The position numbers and the translations under genes are program-made. A stretch of 29,267 nucleotides of DNA from Chara braunii (taxonomy: Eukaryota > Streptophyta > Charophyceae > Charales > Characeae). Positions 19,469 through 29,245 of this stretch are shown piece after piece. Below the pieces are notes generated by a model. The model did no database searches and was not told the DNA's origin. It saw only the letters and a program-made list of their open reading frames with translations. Each line of letters starts with the position of its first letter. Position 1 is the stretch's first letter. The DNA lies in the NCBI GenBank assembly GCA_003427395.1, contig BFEA01000093.1:2283629-2312895 (forward strand). The letters run 5' to 3'.

Positions 19469-19693
19469 CTAGGGCACCTGAAGGCAATTCAAGGCATCAA
19501 ATAAGACATACTGGACAGACGGCTGCATCGCTGTCGTCAACTTGTGTCGTGAGTTAAGAAGTGCCATTGAAAGTTCGACAAGCAATGTGTCTAAAGACTC
19601 TAAACCATGCTTTTTTATGGAGATAGGTATGGAGCAAACATCACAACACGCATATAGATGTGCCCGTGCCAGAGGCAAAGCTGGTAGGCTCAA
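19469..19693 (-). CDS. Exon-like open stretch just 3' of the large gene, product unknown
   Basis: This minus-strand frame overlaps the last codon of the large gene in a different frame. It reads GLESLDTLLVELSMALLNSR and then QPSVQYVLFDALNCLQ, which looks more like a folded helical protein than the low-complexity gene beside it. Candidate splice signals flank it: a pyrimidine-rich ...cctaccag just after its start, and cag/gt near 19476. A further open stretch at about 19300-19210 (MACLNCVPYVMFNHMC) could be a later exon. I do not recognise the product. It could equally be 3' UTR or chance. Confidence 0.25.
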   Translation of the reverse strand: MSLPALPLARAHLYACCDVCSIPISIKKHGLESLDTLLVELSMALLNSRHKLTTAMQPSVQYVLFDALNCLQVP

Positions 19694-21482
19694 GAAGGTA
19701 GCACTGTTGGTTGGGGAGTCAGGGAAAAGGGGGGGGCACTTTGGGGTCTAAGTAGGCCGTCAAGATGCACAGATCGGGCAGGGAGGGAGGTGAGCCGTGG
19801 GTGGCAGTGGGGCTCATGATGGTGTTTAATGGACGGGAATATGGCTGAGGAAGGTCTTCTGTTAGGGAAAGAATGTGAAGAGACTGACGAGGAGGAAAGG
19901 AAAGCTGAACCCTGCCTTTCTGCTGCTGGACCAGAAAAGCTCATAAGCTCAGTCCATATATTCCTCCGCAAAAGCAGCTTCTTTATTGCTTTTCTGGCAT
20001 AAAGGTTTTCTTGACAATCTACTCCTCTGCTAGGAGGCTTAGCAGATCTACATAGCTCTCTCTCTGTTTCCTCACTAGAACAAGATATGGCGCTACTGCA
20101 CTTCTCCTCGTCCTCCTCCTCTTCCTCCTCCTCGTCCTCCTCCACCTCCTGCTTGTCCTTATCCCTCTCCTCCTCCCTCTCCTCTTCTGCCTCATCTCCC
20201 TCCTCTCCCTCCTCTTCCTCCTCTTCCTCCTCTTCCTCCTCTTCCTCCTCTTCCCCCTCTTCCTCCTCTTCCTCCTCTTCCTCCTCTTCCTCCTCTTCCT
20301 CCTCTTTCTCCTCTTCCTCGTCTTTCTCCTTTACTGCATCGCTACGGTCATCTCCAACGTCGCAACTATAATATTCATCGTCAAGCTCACGATTATGAGC
20401 CTCCTCGTGAATATCAGTTCTGCCTGTACTATGATAATGATGCTTGTCAGGATGATCAATTTGCCGTTCCCTACTTCTAGTACCACCATCATTACTTCTA
20501 CTGCTCCCACGATCACTAGGATTAATACGATTACCACCGCTAATACTGCTGTTACTTCTACTGCTGCTGCTGCTACCATCACCGCCACCACCACCAGTGG
20601 CATCACCACAAACATCGCCACCAGCATGGCCACCACTGCTGCTCATGGGACTGCTACGGGAGTACTTCCCAGGGAGGGCGTTGCTGCAATTTGTGGCCAA
20701 GGTCAAGATATCAATCAATGACATATGTTGCTCCGATTTGCCGCTGCTATTGCGATGACACTCGCTTGTAAGTGCCCGTGGACGGCCGGTTGCCCGCTCA
20801 TGTGAGCGCCCACGTGTATGACAAGTCTCATCAGCTACACTAGCCGGCCTCCGAAGCCAAGCACCCCGTCCTTCTGGAGAACGACTGTGGTGACCATCGT
20901 GATTGCTGGTGTCTCGAGGAGTCTTCTGAGGCTGCGGTTTACCAACGTTGCTGGCTTCACTGCTGCTGGTCTTTCGATTATCTGCAAGTCGATGTATGAG
21001 AAGGCGCATGCGGATGGCATCGTCTTCACGCCGCAGAGACCACAGTAGCGCCTTCTCTGCCTCGTTCCAGACCCACTCATCATCGTCTATGACTGCGACT
21101 GCAGTTGGCGGCGGAGGAGGAGGAGCTGAACCCAGATTCAAACACTCACAATTGCTGCTCTTGGACATCCCTTGATCTAACGCTTGGCCGACATTGTCTG
21201 GCCCCACTTGAGCACCTCTACTTCCATCGTTCTTGGACCGATTATTGCTAGCGAGATTAGTTCCATCTGGATCCATGGATGGGGTAGTAGAATATGAGCT
21301 CCTCAACTTCTTCTTCGTTCTCCTCTTCGTCTTCATCTTCAGGTTCATGTTCTCATGTAACTCGAGATTCATGCGCGCCCATTCTGAGACCACCGAGGAA
21401 CGCCCAAACGCCACTCCCACTTGTTCACCAAACGAGGAAGAGAAAGAGGAGGCGAAAGAGGAGGAAGAAGAGGAGGAAGAAC

Positions 21483-21534
<52 letters not shown>

Positions 21535-24500
21535 GGTGGTCGTTGTGATGGAGGTGGTTTTGGCACAAAAGGATGAACAGGACGGGAAGGAGGAGGAAGA
21601 ACAGAAGATTGTATTCCTCTCCCCATTACATCTCGAAACATTCCCTGAGCGCATCACGCTGCCAGATTTATCACCTGCCATCGACGACGGGGATGTTTGA
21701 GTATCCACCTCTTCGGCAGCAGCAGAAGCATCATATGTGGCAGCAGTAACATTCAATCGAGTCCTGTGGGTGTGAAGCAAGGTACTGTCACACGAATAAC
21801 ATTCGTGTGACTCCTGAACGCCAAACTCGCTATGTTCCCTCTCCGTTACGTCCCTCTGCTCCTCTCTCATTGACAATCTCAGGACTCGGCAACCCTTCAT
21901 CGACACCTGGCCTCCATCACTGTGAAAACCACTGAGATTTTTGCAGCCTCCTGGCGAATAATCTTGTTCCGTACATCTATCACCTTGTGTATCTGCGATC
22001 GACTCCTCGATACTCTCTTCTTCTCCTCCTCCTTCTTCACCTCCTCCTACCTCTTCCTCGTTCTCATTATAGTTGGCGTTGTTATCCTCGACATCATTGT
22101 TGTCGCCATTGTTGTCATGTTCATTACCACCACCTTGCTTCCCCACTCTGCGCTCACAGTTGCTACATCCATAATGATCACACATGACCTCTGCCCTTTT
22201 CTCCTCCTCCTCCTCCTCCCCTTGAGTCTTCTTCTCGTTGTAGAAAGCTGAGGGACCTTTGCGACCATTGTCAGCCTTTGTGTTCCTCGTCTCTGCTCTC
22301 CATTTTCTTTCCTTCTCAGAGCCTGTCTTTATTCTTCGATCTCGACAGGGCGAGGAGTAGATCGCCCTCAGCTTCTGTAAGTTGGTTGCCTTATTACGGG
22401 CAGAAGGATGGTTAGATACAACGTTTCCAGTCTCAGCTGTAGCAGCGCCTCCAGTGCCAGATGCTGCACCTTTCGGCGGGTTTAGCAAGCGCCCATCACG
22501 TCCAGTGCCTGATGCGGCACCTCTTGGGGGGNTTAGCAGTTGCCCGTCACCACCAGCGCCAGACACTGCACCTTTTGGGGGATTTAGCAATCGAACATCA
22601 ACTGCAATGCCAGACGATGCACCTTTTGAGTGGTTGAGCAATCGTCCATCACCTCCAGATGCAAAGGCTGTACTTGTTGGAGGAGAAAGCAATCTAGTAG
22701 TATCATGCCCGCTTGCAAAACTGGGTCCTTTACACGGTGACAGCGTGTAACCTGGACCTACAGAGTCGTAGGCCACATCCTTGGGGGCGGAGAGAGATGG
22801 GACAGAACTCCCTCCCTTCGGCATACTGCACATAGGTTGACGCAGACCTTCAGTGCCAGAAAGGATGGTGGATGTGTTCTTTCTGCATACCATAGGATCT
22901 ATCTCGTTGAACCTCTTTGGCATCTGTTGATAAGGATGACCCGCATGAGCCATGCCATTATGATTTGCTTGAAGGGGCTGAGAGTTGTTGCTCTTATGAC
23001 GAAGTTTTGCAACTGGCAGTGAGTCGTTTCGCCCCTCGAGCTTGTGCTTGATCTGTTGGTGAGGACGATAAGTGGTCGCTGCATGATCCACAGAAGTGAG
23101 AGTCGACTGCTGCTGAGTGTAATTGTTGTCACTCTTCTGAGCCGGCTCGGTTTTAAACGTGCGTTCTACACTCTCTTGGAAAGGCGAAGTGATGACGGGG
23201 CGATGGCGGTTGGCAAGCTCTAGAACCGATCGATAGACCCGGAAAGCTTCCTGCAGCCCATCACTGCGAGAGGACTGCTTCGCCATGCCACAGTCCCAGC
23301 TGGTCCCACTTGCAGTATCGGAACCAGCTACGGCCATTCCGTAGCCCTTCTTGGCGTCGTAGCAGAACAGGCTTTCACGGATCATCGGCTCATGTGCATG
23401 CTGCTGACAAGGTTCTGGGCAAGTCTCTGCAAGAGCTGCCAGTGACAAGCGAGGAGGAGGCGGAGGAGGAGGAGGAGGAGGAGGAGGAGGAGGAGGTGCA
23501 GGCATAGGCGGGGGCAAACCAGAAGGATGTACGGTAGCAGCAGACGGAGGAATAGTACCAGAAGGGGAAGCAGGGGGAGGAAGGGGAGAAAGATGCATAG
23601 GGGGAGCAAGGAGAACAGGAAAAGTCGAAGGAGCAAGAGAAGGATGAGGAGGAGCAGCGTTCTCTCTAGGAGCATCTCCATCCGAGCAACTGTTGAGAGC
23701 TACCGGCGGCCCCTCTCCAGTATTGAAGTGACCGAGAAACTTACCACTCTCGTCACCTATTTCCCATGTGTACTGCTCCTCACCGTCCCATTTGTCTTCC
23801 TTCTTCCCCTCTCCCTCCACCACGTTCTCATTGAGGAGAATGCTCGGGATCAATCCCACTCTGTCTTTCGCCTGAGTGCCGTATTTGTTATAATTCTCAG
23901 CATCTTTCAGTTGTTCCTCCTCCTCCTCCTCCTCCTCCTCCTCCTCCTCCTCCTCCTCCTCCTCCTCCTGCCGCTGATGATTGACCACCTTCTTCTCATC
24001 CAGCTCCTTCCTTTCCAATCCCTCTTTCTCCTTATTGGTCTCCAAACTGACTGACATGTCTGATCGCCATAAGACAGCTGCTGCATCGTTTGCATTCAGT
24101 GATTGTGTGTGTAGCACAGCCTCACCGACAATGGTGCTTCCAGGGTTTCGATCCAACTTCGAGTTGTGCACGCACTTATCGATGTCAGCGACAGAAAACA
24201 CTTGCTGACACAAGGAACACTGGAAGACGTGGACTCTTCCCCAGACATGCCAGTAGAGTGCACGCCATGTGTACCTTCTCTGCCTCAGCTGGTTCAGATA
24301 TGTGTACACATCCCAATCAGCCTGTCGCACATGTGTTCTGTGCCCCCTATTAGATCCAACCGGAGTGCACATCCTGTGCTGTACACCATCATGACATGAG
24401 TCGTTCGAATCCTGCAAAACACTTGCTGATCTGCAATCAGTAGATTTATAGACATCTCCTTGACACCGATCAACGGATGGAGGTCCCCCACCTTGCGAGC

Positions 24501-25911
24501 CGGGACATCGCAACAGTCCGTGGGCCTCTGATGGGAACAGAGTCCCACAGACAGCACAGCGGCAAACATATCCACTCCAATTATGCAGGAATGCCTCCAG
24601 CTTCATCTTGTAAAGTTGGCAAGACAAGTTCGGCCTGGATGTCATGAGACGTCGATCAGGGTCCCGTCTCTTCAAACTAAGTCCTGTGTTCACTTCTTGT
24701 GCTGCAGCTGGTCTGCCTGTGAGTCTTGTTGCATTCTTGTTTGCAGGAATAGCGTTCGGACCTGAATGGAACCCTGGACGGGGCGTTGATGTGGGACCAG
24801 GAACACGGCCAGGACCAGTGTGAAGAGAGGGGCTTGCCTCCAAAGCTGTGGAGTTAACTCCATTTCGAACTGTCCCAGTGCTGGTGTGCCCAGGACCTGA
24901 ACCGAAGCCTGCAAAGGAACCTATATACAACCCTGAAACTGGACCAGGAGCACGATCAGGACCTGCCGGGATTGCTTCTACTGCTGCACTGCATCCATCT
25001 GCTTGTGTTGCCACCCTCTTGGTCACTAAAGGCGAATCTGTGCCAGAATGGGAAGAAGGCATCGGGCTATCTTCCAGCAGTGAGCCTGATTTACCGACTG
25101 GGACTGTGGCCATTGTGTTGTTCGATGAATACAAACCTGGGCTTGTATGGAGGCCAGGAGAAGGAGCAGCAGCAGCGACTGGACTCACTTCCCATCCCCA
25201 ATAAAGCTTCTCCAATGTGTCTTCGCTAACCCACGTGGCCAACCGCCCCAAGATGGATTGGCTGATGCCACACAAGTCGAGTGGCAGGGCAGCAACAGCT
25301 AGAAGATTGTTGCACAGAAATTCTACGCACTGATTGACCAGAGTCTCCATTTGCAGAAACTCGGCTGAAATGAGGAGCGGCAAACACGTCTGGACTGACA
25401 GGGGTGCTCTCTCTTCCCCTTTGACGTATCTAAGTAGCCAAGCGAACACCCCCACATCGCAGTGCACTGAAATGTGCACTTTTCGCCACATCGCTTCACC
25501 ATGTTTTGGTCCGCAGCTAATCCCAGAATCACCACGATAACTACTGCTTTTACTATTACATCTACCGCAGTCATTGCTGTTCTTGCTGCCAATGTTTCCA
25601 CCCTTGTTTCCATACCTGTTTCTGTCACTGCCACCATCACTGCTACCGTTTCTATTGCTCCCTCTGCTACTGCAACTGCTATGACTGGTGCTATTGCAGC
25701 TGCTCAGGATGCTGCCATAAGTTTTTGCATCGATACGGCTTTGAAAATAGCGCATGTGTGTCAAAAGGAGTTCCAGATCGCACTCAAACTCCCTTCGCAG
25801 GTTCCGTCCAGTGTCACGCAGATGAATGATGGCGAGCGTTGCCGGGCCTTTTGATTGTGCTGAAATCAACGAAAATGGCAATGACATCTGTTTGCAGCCC
25901 TCATCCTCCAT
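19690..25911 (-). CDS. SANBR/KIAA1841-like BTB protein with giant low-complexity linkers
   Basis: A single open frame of about 2073 residues. ATG at 25911 has A at -3 and G at +4, and an in-frame stop lies at 25947-25945. Approximate residue positions: BTB first half 22-60 (LRREFECDLELLLTHMRYFQ), a Ser/Asn/Gly insert 61-143, BTB second half 145-240 (HISVHCDVGVFAWLLRYVK, then LISAEFLQMETLVNQC). A first Cys segment is at 448-470 (CRCAVC). The family core is at 532-582: DWDVYTYLNQL, YWHVWG, then CSLC and a further Cys. A conserved C-terminal helix WSLRREDDAIRM is near 1625. These match vertebrate SANBR (SANT and BTB regulator of class switch recombination) in order and motif, as I know the family. 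Linkers hold poly-Glu (648-668, 1865-1945), poly-Pro (about 806-822) and poly-Ser (about 1461-1492). No SANT domain is seen before the BTB. Human SANBR is roughly 700 residues, so this is about three times longer. A nuclear role is inferred. Family confidence is high; exact exon limits are uncertain. Confidence 0.88.
20096..20340 (-). repeat. Poly-Glu coding tract (GAG/GAA repeats)
   Basis: A long pyrimidine-rich plus strand (units of ctc, ttc and cct) encodes an almost continuous Glu run with a few Gly, Asp and Arg residues on the minus strand (residues about 1860-1945). The purine asymmetry could form triplex DNA and would vary in length. The open poly-Ser frame on the plus strand here is only its antisense shadow. 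Confidence 0.85.
21482..21535 (-). repeat. GAT/TCA trinucleotide tract encoding poly-Ser
   Basis: A run of about 17 GAT triplets on the plus strand, read as TCA (Ser) in the minus-strand gene near residue 1465. Antisense readings give poly-Asp, poly-Met or poly-His, none of which is supported as a gene. Confidence 0.85.
22430..22655 (-). repeat. In-frame minisatellite, about 66-bp period, inside the SANBR-like gene
   Basis: About three to four copies of a roughly 22-residue unit built on GRLLNPPKGAxSGxG (residues about 1087-1160). The period of about 66 bp is a multiple of three, so copy-number change keeps the frame. One base is undetermined (n at 22532) and leaves one residue ambiguous. 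It looks like a recent local expansion in a disordered linker. Confidence 0.8.
23453..23500 (-). repeat. GGA/CCT triplet tract encoding poly-Pro
   Basis: About 15 GAG/GGA-type triplets on the plus strand encode a Pro run on the minus strand (about residues 806-822), followed by a Pro-rich linker. The related tract at 23917-23969 (CTC/CCT triplets) encodes the first poly-Glu run. Confidence 0.8.
24160..24580 (-). other. Cys-rich DWDVxxYLN core of the SANBR family
   Basis: This part of the large gene (about residues 445-585) carries two Cys clusters. The first is CRCAVC followed by a Cys after about 12 residues. The second is CSLC followed by a Cys 11 residues later, then an HN pair. Between them is the motif DWDVYTYLNQL, a short spacer, and YWHVWGRV. 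The family equivalent has the same CxxC-x11-C pattern. Zinc binding is plausible but inferred. This is the most conserved stretch after the BTB domain and the best query for a profile search. Confidence 0.8.
25180..25850 (-). other. BTB (SANBR-type) domain region interrupted by a Ser/Asn/Gly-rich insert
   Basis: The two halves of the BTB fold are recognisable at about residues 22-60 and 145-240. Between them lie about 80 residues of Ser, Asn, Gly and Arg (coordinates about 25480-25730). As I recall the vertebrate family, this loop is only about 15 residues. The second half keeps the signature SVHCDV, the LLRYVK helix and the SAEFLQMETLVNQC helix. BTB domains mediate dimerisation and corepressor binding. 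The insert falls at a surface loop, so the fold could tolerate it (inference). Confidence 0.8.
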
Positions 25912-25965
25912 CCTCGACTCTCTCTTCTTACGTGCCGTTTTCCCTTATCTTTTTCGGCTATAACA

Positions 25966-25973
25966 ATGATAAT

Positions 25974-26004
<31 letters not shown>

Positions 26005-26027
26005 ATAATAATAATAATAATAATAAT
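25966..26027. repeat. ATA/TAT triplet palindrome upstream of the large gene
   Basis: Runs of ATA pass into TAT and back, about 55 bp 5' of the start codon of the SANBR-like gene. It is an A/T-rich, easily melted tract; whether it acts in the promoter is unknown. Confidence 0.85.
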
Positions 26028-26029
26028 CG

Positions 26030-27104
26030 TATCCCACCACATACAGCAGCCGGCCAGAAGTGCGGCCTTCGCTTGGCCATGGCCCAGCTACGGCTCGGGC
26101 AGAGCGGGATTGATTTGGCTCAACACAGTTGGGTAGGGCTACAGTGGAGCAGAATGGCCAGCCATGGAGAAGAAGCACAGCGCCTTTCATCAGTTCACAG
26201 CATGTCGCCCCATGGGCAGGTATTGAGCTGCTTTGTACACTTTGTAGTGCATGCGGCGTTCTCCGACTGCCTCCACATACCACCGTACACCTTCACGTCC
26301 TCTTTCCCACCTACCATGCAGTCAATCATACTCACACAGGCTGCACCCATCCCATCCTCCACCTCTCTGCTTTTGTGAAACATGCATGGTCCACAGACCA
26401 GAGTGACGCCCGTTGGAACCTTTAGATGGGACAGCCTCATGGGAAGACATACTCGTCGTACGGTGGTAGGACTTTCTTGAACGTATCTAACTCACAGTAC
26501 GACCGCATTCGGCCGAAAAAGTCCTGGTTTGAGCATGCGCAGTGTTGGCACCTCCTGCATCGACGCCCCCAGTTTCGCAAGCAAGGCCTTCGTCCCCCTG
26601 AAAGCTTGCCAGGAGTTCAGCAACCCCACACGAATGTCCTTGAACATCGTTGACGGCCAAGCCAAACACATTCATGCCCGCACCCGGACGGTACGTCTCC
26701 AGATAAACTCATCTGGGGGAACGGGTCCCTGCCAAATGGTGACGTCAACTCCTTTGTGTAGTGCCCAAAGGATCGAGTTATTGCAAGAGTGCAGATACAG
26801 GGTATCTGCTGGAGCGATGGGACCGCCTGAATCCAGAGATAGGCTGGGACAAAGGGACGGCCTGAGGAATAGCAGACACAAAGGACAGGGAAGGAACGTA
26901 GGGGGCGAGGGGATAGCGCCAAGGGAAGGCCAAGGGGAGGCCCAGGTGGAGCGTACAGCGGGGTCTAAGGAAAGCTGAGTAGAATTAGATGCACACACAC
27001 GGACCAAGCCACGTGGATTCATGCTGTCAATTATCAAGACAACCTGTCTGATAGGACAGACCCGCCCTCAATTGCATGCTCGGAGCTACGTAGTCTTTTA
27101 TAAT

Positions 27105-27107
<3 letters not shown>
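26030..27107. other. No recognised gene upstream of the SANBR-like gene
   Basis: Presumably holds the promoter or 5' exons of the minus-strand gene. Open frames on both strands at 26426-26980 show no family motif, and no TATA box could be assigned with confidence. Confidence 0.4.

Positions 27108-27139
<32 letters not shown>
27108..27139. repeat. CA microsatellite
   Basis: About 15 CA dinucleotides. Confidence 0.95.
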
Positions 27140-27141
<2 letters not shown>

Positions 27142-27609
27142 TGCCAACAGCTTTCTGTCTCAAATCCAGTAATGGCATGGAACGATGGAAACACAACTCC
27201 TGATACGCCGAATTAAGAATCACAAAAATAGTCTATTGCATACAGGTAAGATGCCCATCAATAACCAGTGCCCACATAGAAGTAATTCAGATCGTCTCAG
27301 AAGTTCTCGCTGCAATGCATAAAAGTCACAGACCCGAAATAGAAAAAACGTTTTGCAACCAACCGATATAACGAATGGGTGTTCCAGGCTATGGCTGACA
27401 GACGCAGTTGATTTGTGTACCTAGTGGAGCCTTCTGCATTCTGAACTTGAGTTCGCTAACTTTGCTGTCATGTCATGATTTATGTCTTCTCGGGCACAGA
27501 CTGAGTCGCATAGAGGAGAAGGTATGTAGCAGGTGTGTTTCTCGTGCTCCTCCTATTCGATGTGGTTCTGCTGCACCGCCATTAAACCCCTAACTGCATT
27601 GATTATTTA
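27140..27609. other. No gene seen
   Basis: Mixed-composition sequence with no repeat or coding family recognised. Confidence 0.4.
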
Positions 27610-27624
27610 CTATTTATTCATCGC

Positions 27625-28215
27625 TCTTATGTCTTCTCAACTGACTACTAGCCAGAAATCTAACATTACTGCCTTCCCCCCTGTGTGCTTTGTAGCTGTA
27701 AACAGCTAGTACCCGGCCCCAGCCTTGCAGAAAGTTTTTGTCGCCACAAGCAAAACTCGGGGACGCCGCGCGGCCCTCCACGCCGTTGAAAAAAAAAATC
27801 GGCGGCCTCCGAAGTGGTGCGGGTTTCATGCTGACACCCGCGGGCCAATATGTGGTGTACTGGTGCTTTAACCATGATTATATAATAATAGAATGCAGTC
27901 GTTAATCGGAACATGCCACCCAGCAAACTCAAGTTTAATTCAAGTTTAACTCTCAAGTGTAACTCAAGGTTTAACTCTCAAGGTTTAACTCTCAAATTTA
28001 ACTCTCAAGTTTAACTCTCAAGTTTAACTCTCAAGTTTAACTCAAGTTTAACGCAGGTTTAACTCTCAAGTTTAGAGTGCGCAAACCCATCTTTCCGAAT
28101 CTATCTTCCCAACCGACTACTTTCCAGAGATCTAAGATTACTTCCTTGCTCTGTGTGCTTTGTAGTTGTTAGACATACTGTCATAAAAAATCAGAACATG
28201 CCACCAAACTCAAGT
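27625..28215. repeat. Direct duplication around a 13-bp minisatellite
   Basis: 27625-27695 matches 28098-28168 (CTGTGTGCTTTGTAG), and 27890-27925 matches 28178-28212 (GAACATGCCACC, ACTCAAGTT). The first copy holds about 195 bp of extra sequence (27703-27893). Between the copies is the minisatellite at 27925-28075. Confidence 0.75.
27925..28075. repeat. 13-bp minisatellite TTTAACTCTCAAG
   Basis: About ten or more units, several shortened to TTTAACTCAAG. It carries no coding signal. Confidence 0.9.
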
Positions 28216-29230
28216 TCAGAGAGCAGTAGGCTCCACTCGGTACACAAATCAACTGTGTCGCCCGCATTCTTATACTCTTACAGAAAGTAGCAGCCATAGC
28301 CTGTAACACCCATGCCTTATATCAGTTGGTTGCAAAGCAGCGTGAACGCAGCAGACCTCGCAAAGCATCCCCAACTGGCACTTCCTCTGTGCTAAATCGG
28401 CCCATGGCCCCATGCTATGTTTCCTGAGCTCATGAATGTGTACAGAATCTATACAGATGTAGCGGCTCAACACATTTGTGCTGAGTTGGCAGGGAGCTAG
28501 TCGCATTCATGCTTTCTGAGCATAGACAGAAGAAGAGTGAATCCCAAGTCAAGCTGCCTCTTGAACAAGATGTTGCGAGGTCGCCCTGGCGCTCTGTTAT
28601 ATTTTGAAAATATACATCATCAACAGACATGTTTCTGAATATTTCGACTTCCCTGAATAGGTGGCGGAGATGCACTGAGGCTTCACAGCAGTCCACTGAA
28701 TGCAGCGCAGCAGACTTTGAGGTTTCACCGCACAACCACCGAATGCAGCAGACTTCGAGGCTTCGCAACAGTCCACCGAATGCAGCAGACTTTGATGATT
28801 CACACCAGTCCACTGAATGCTGCAGACTCCATAAAGCATCCAACAAGCAGTTGCCTGTCACCGTGAGCTCAGAGAAGAGGCACGCCCCTAACAAATGCCA
28901 CCTTATCACATTGATTGTACAAATCCAGACACAGACTACCCAATTGCATGCCAACAGGATCACGTGAGTACGCCTCCTGTAACCATGCCAAAGTTCAGTG
29001 CAGTTTACAACGCCATGGGCACCTCTTGGAATCACAGACCTGAAAAAGAAAGCAAGAAAAGGAACAAATGTTCAGTTTGAAACGGTGGTTTTCGGGAGCA
29101 GACATCACTCATGTTGTCTGTTGTTCACATCCTTGGGCTTCCGAAGATAGCTCCCTACGTTTTTGAGGAGGCTGCCTCCGTCCAAAAGAAGCTCAAACTG
29201 TAAGTTGTTCATGCTGCAGCAGCACCACCC
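28190..29230. repeat. Dispersed segment, copy B (collinear with 15690-18015)
   Basis: The shorter partner of copy A, without its MITEs or CT tract. A plus-strand stretch at 29095-29202 reads LSVVHILGLPKIAPYVFEEA before a stop and partly resembles the matching frame in copy A, so a decayed coding origin is possible. Confidence 0.7.
28676..28838. repeat. Four tandem units of about 40 bp
   Basis: Each unit carries GAGGCTTCAC-like, AGTCCACCGAATGCAGCA-like and GCAGACTTT words. The units have drifted by 10-20%. The array is absent from the collinear segment A. Confidence 0.85.
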
Positions 29231-29245
29231 ACCTTCTACTGCACC

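Noticed and set aside
20087-20371. Plus-strand poly-Ser open frame
   Set aside because: It is the antisense of the poly-Glu tract in the large minus-strand gene and has no independent coding signal.
25945-26283. Minus-strand frame running through the ATA/TAT tract
   Set aside because: It depends on the microsatellite (poly-Tyr, poly-Ile) and is cut off from the large gene by a stop codon in that gene's frame.
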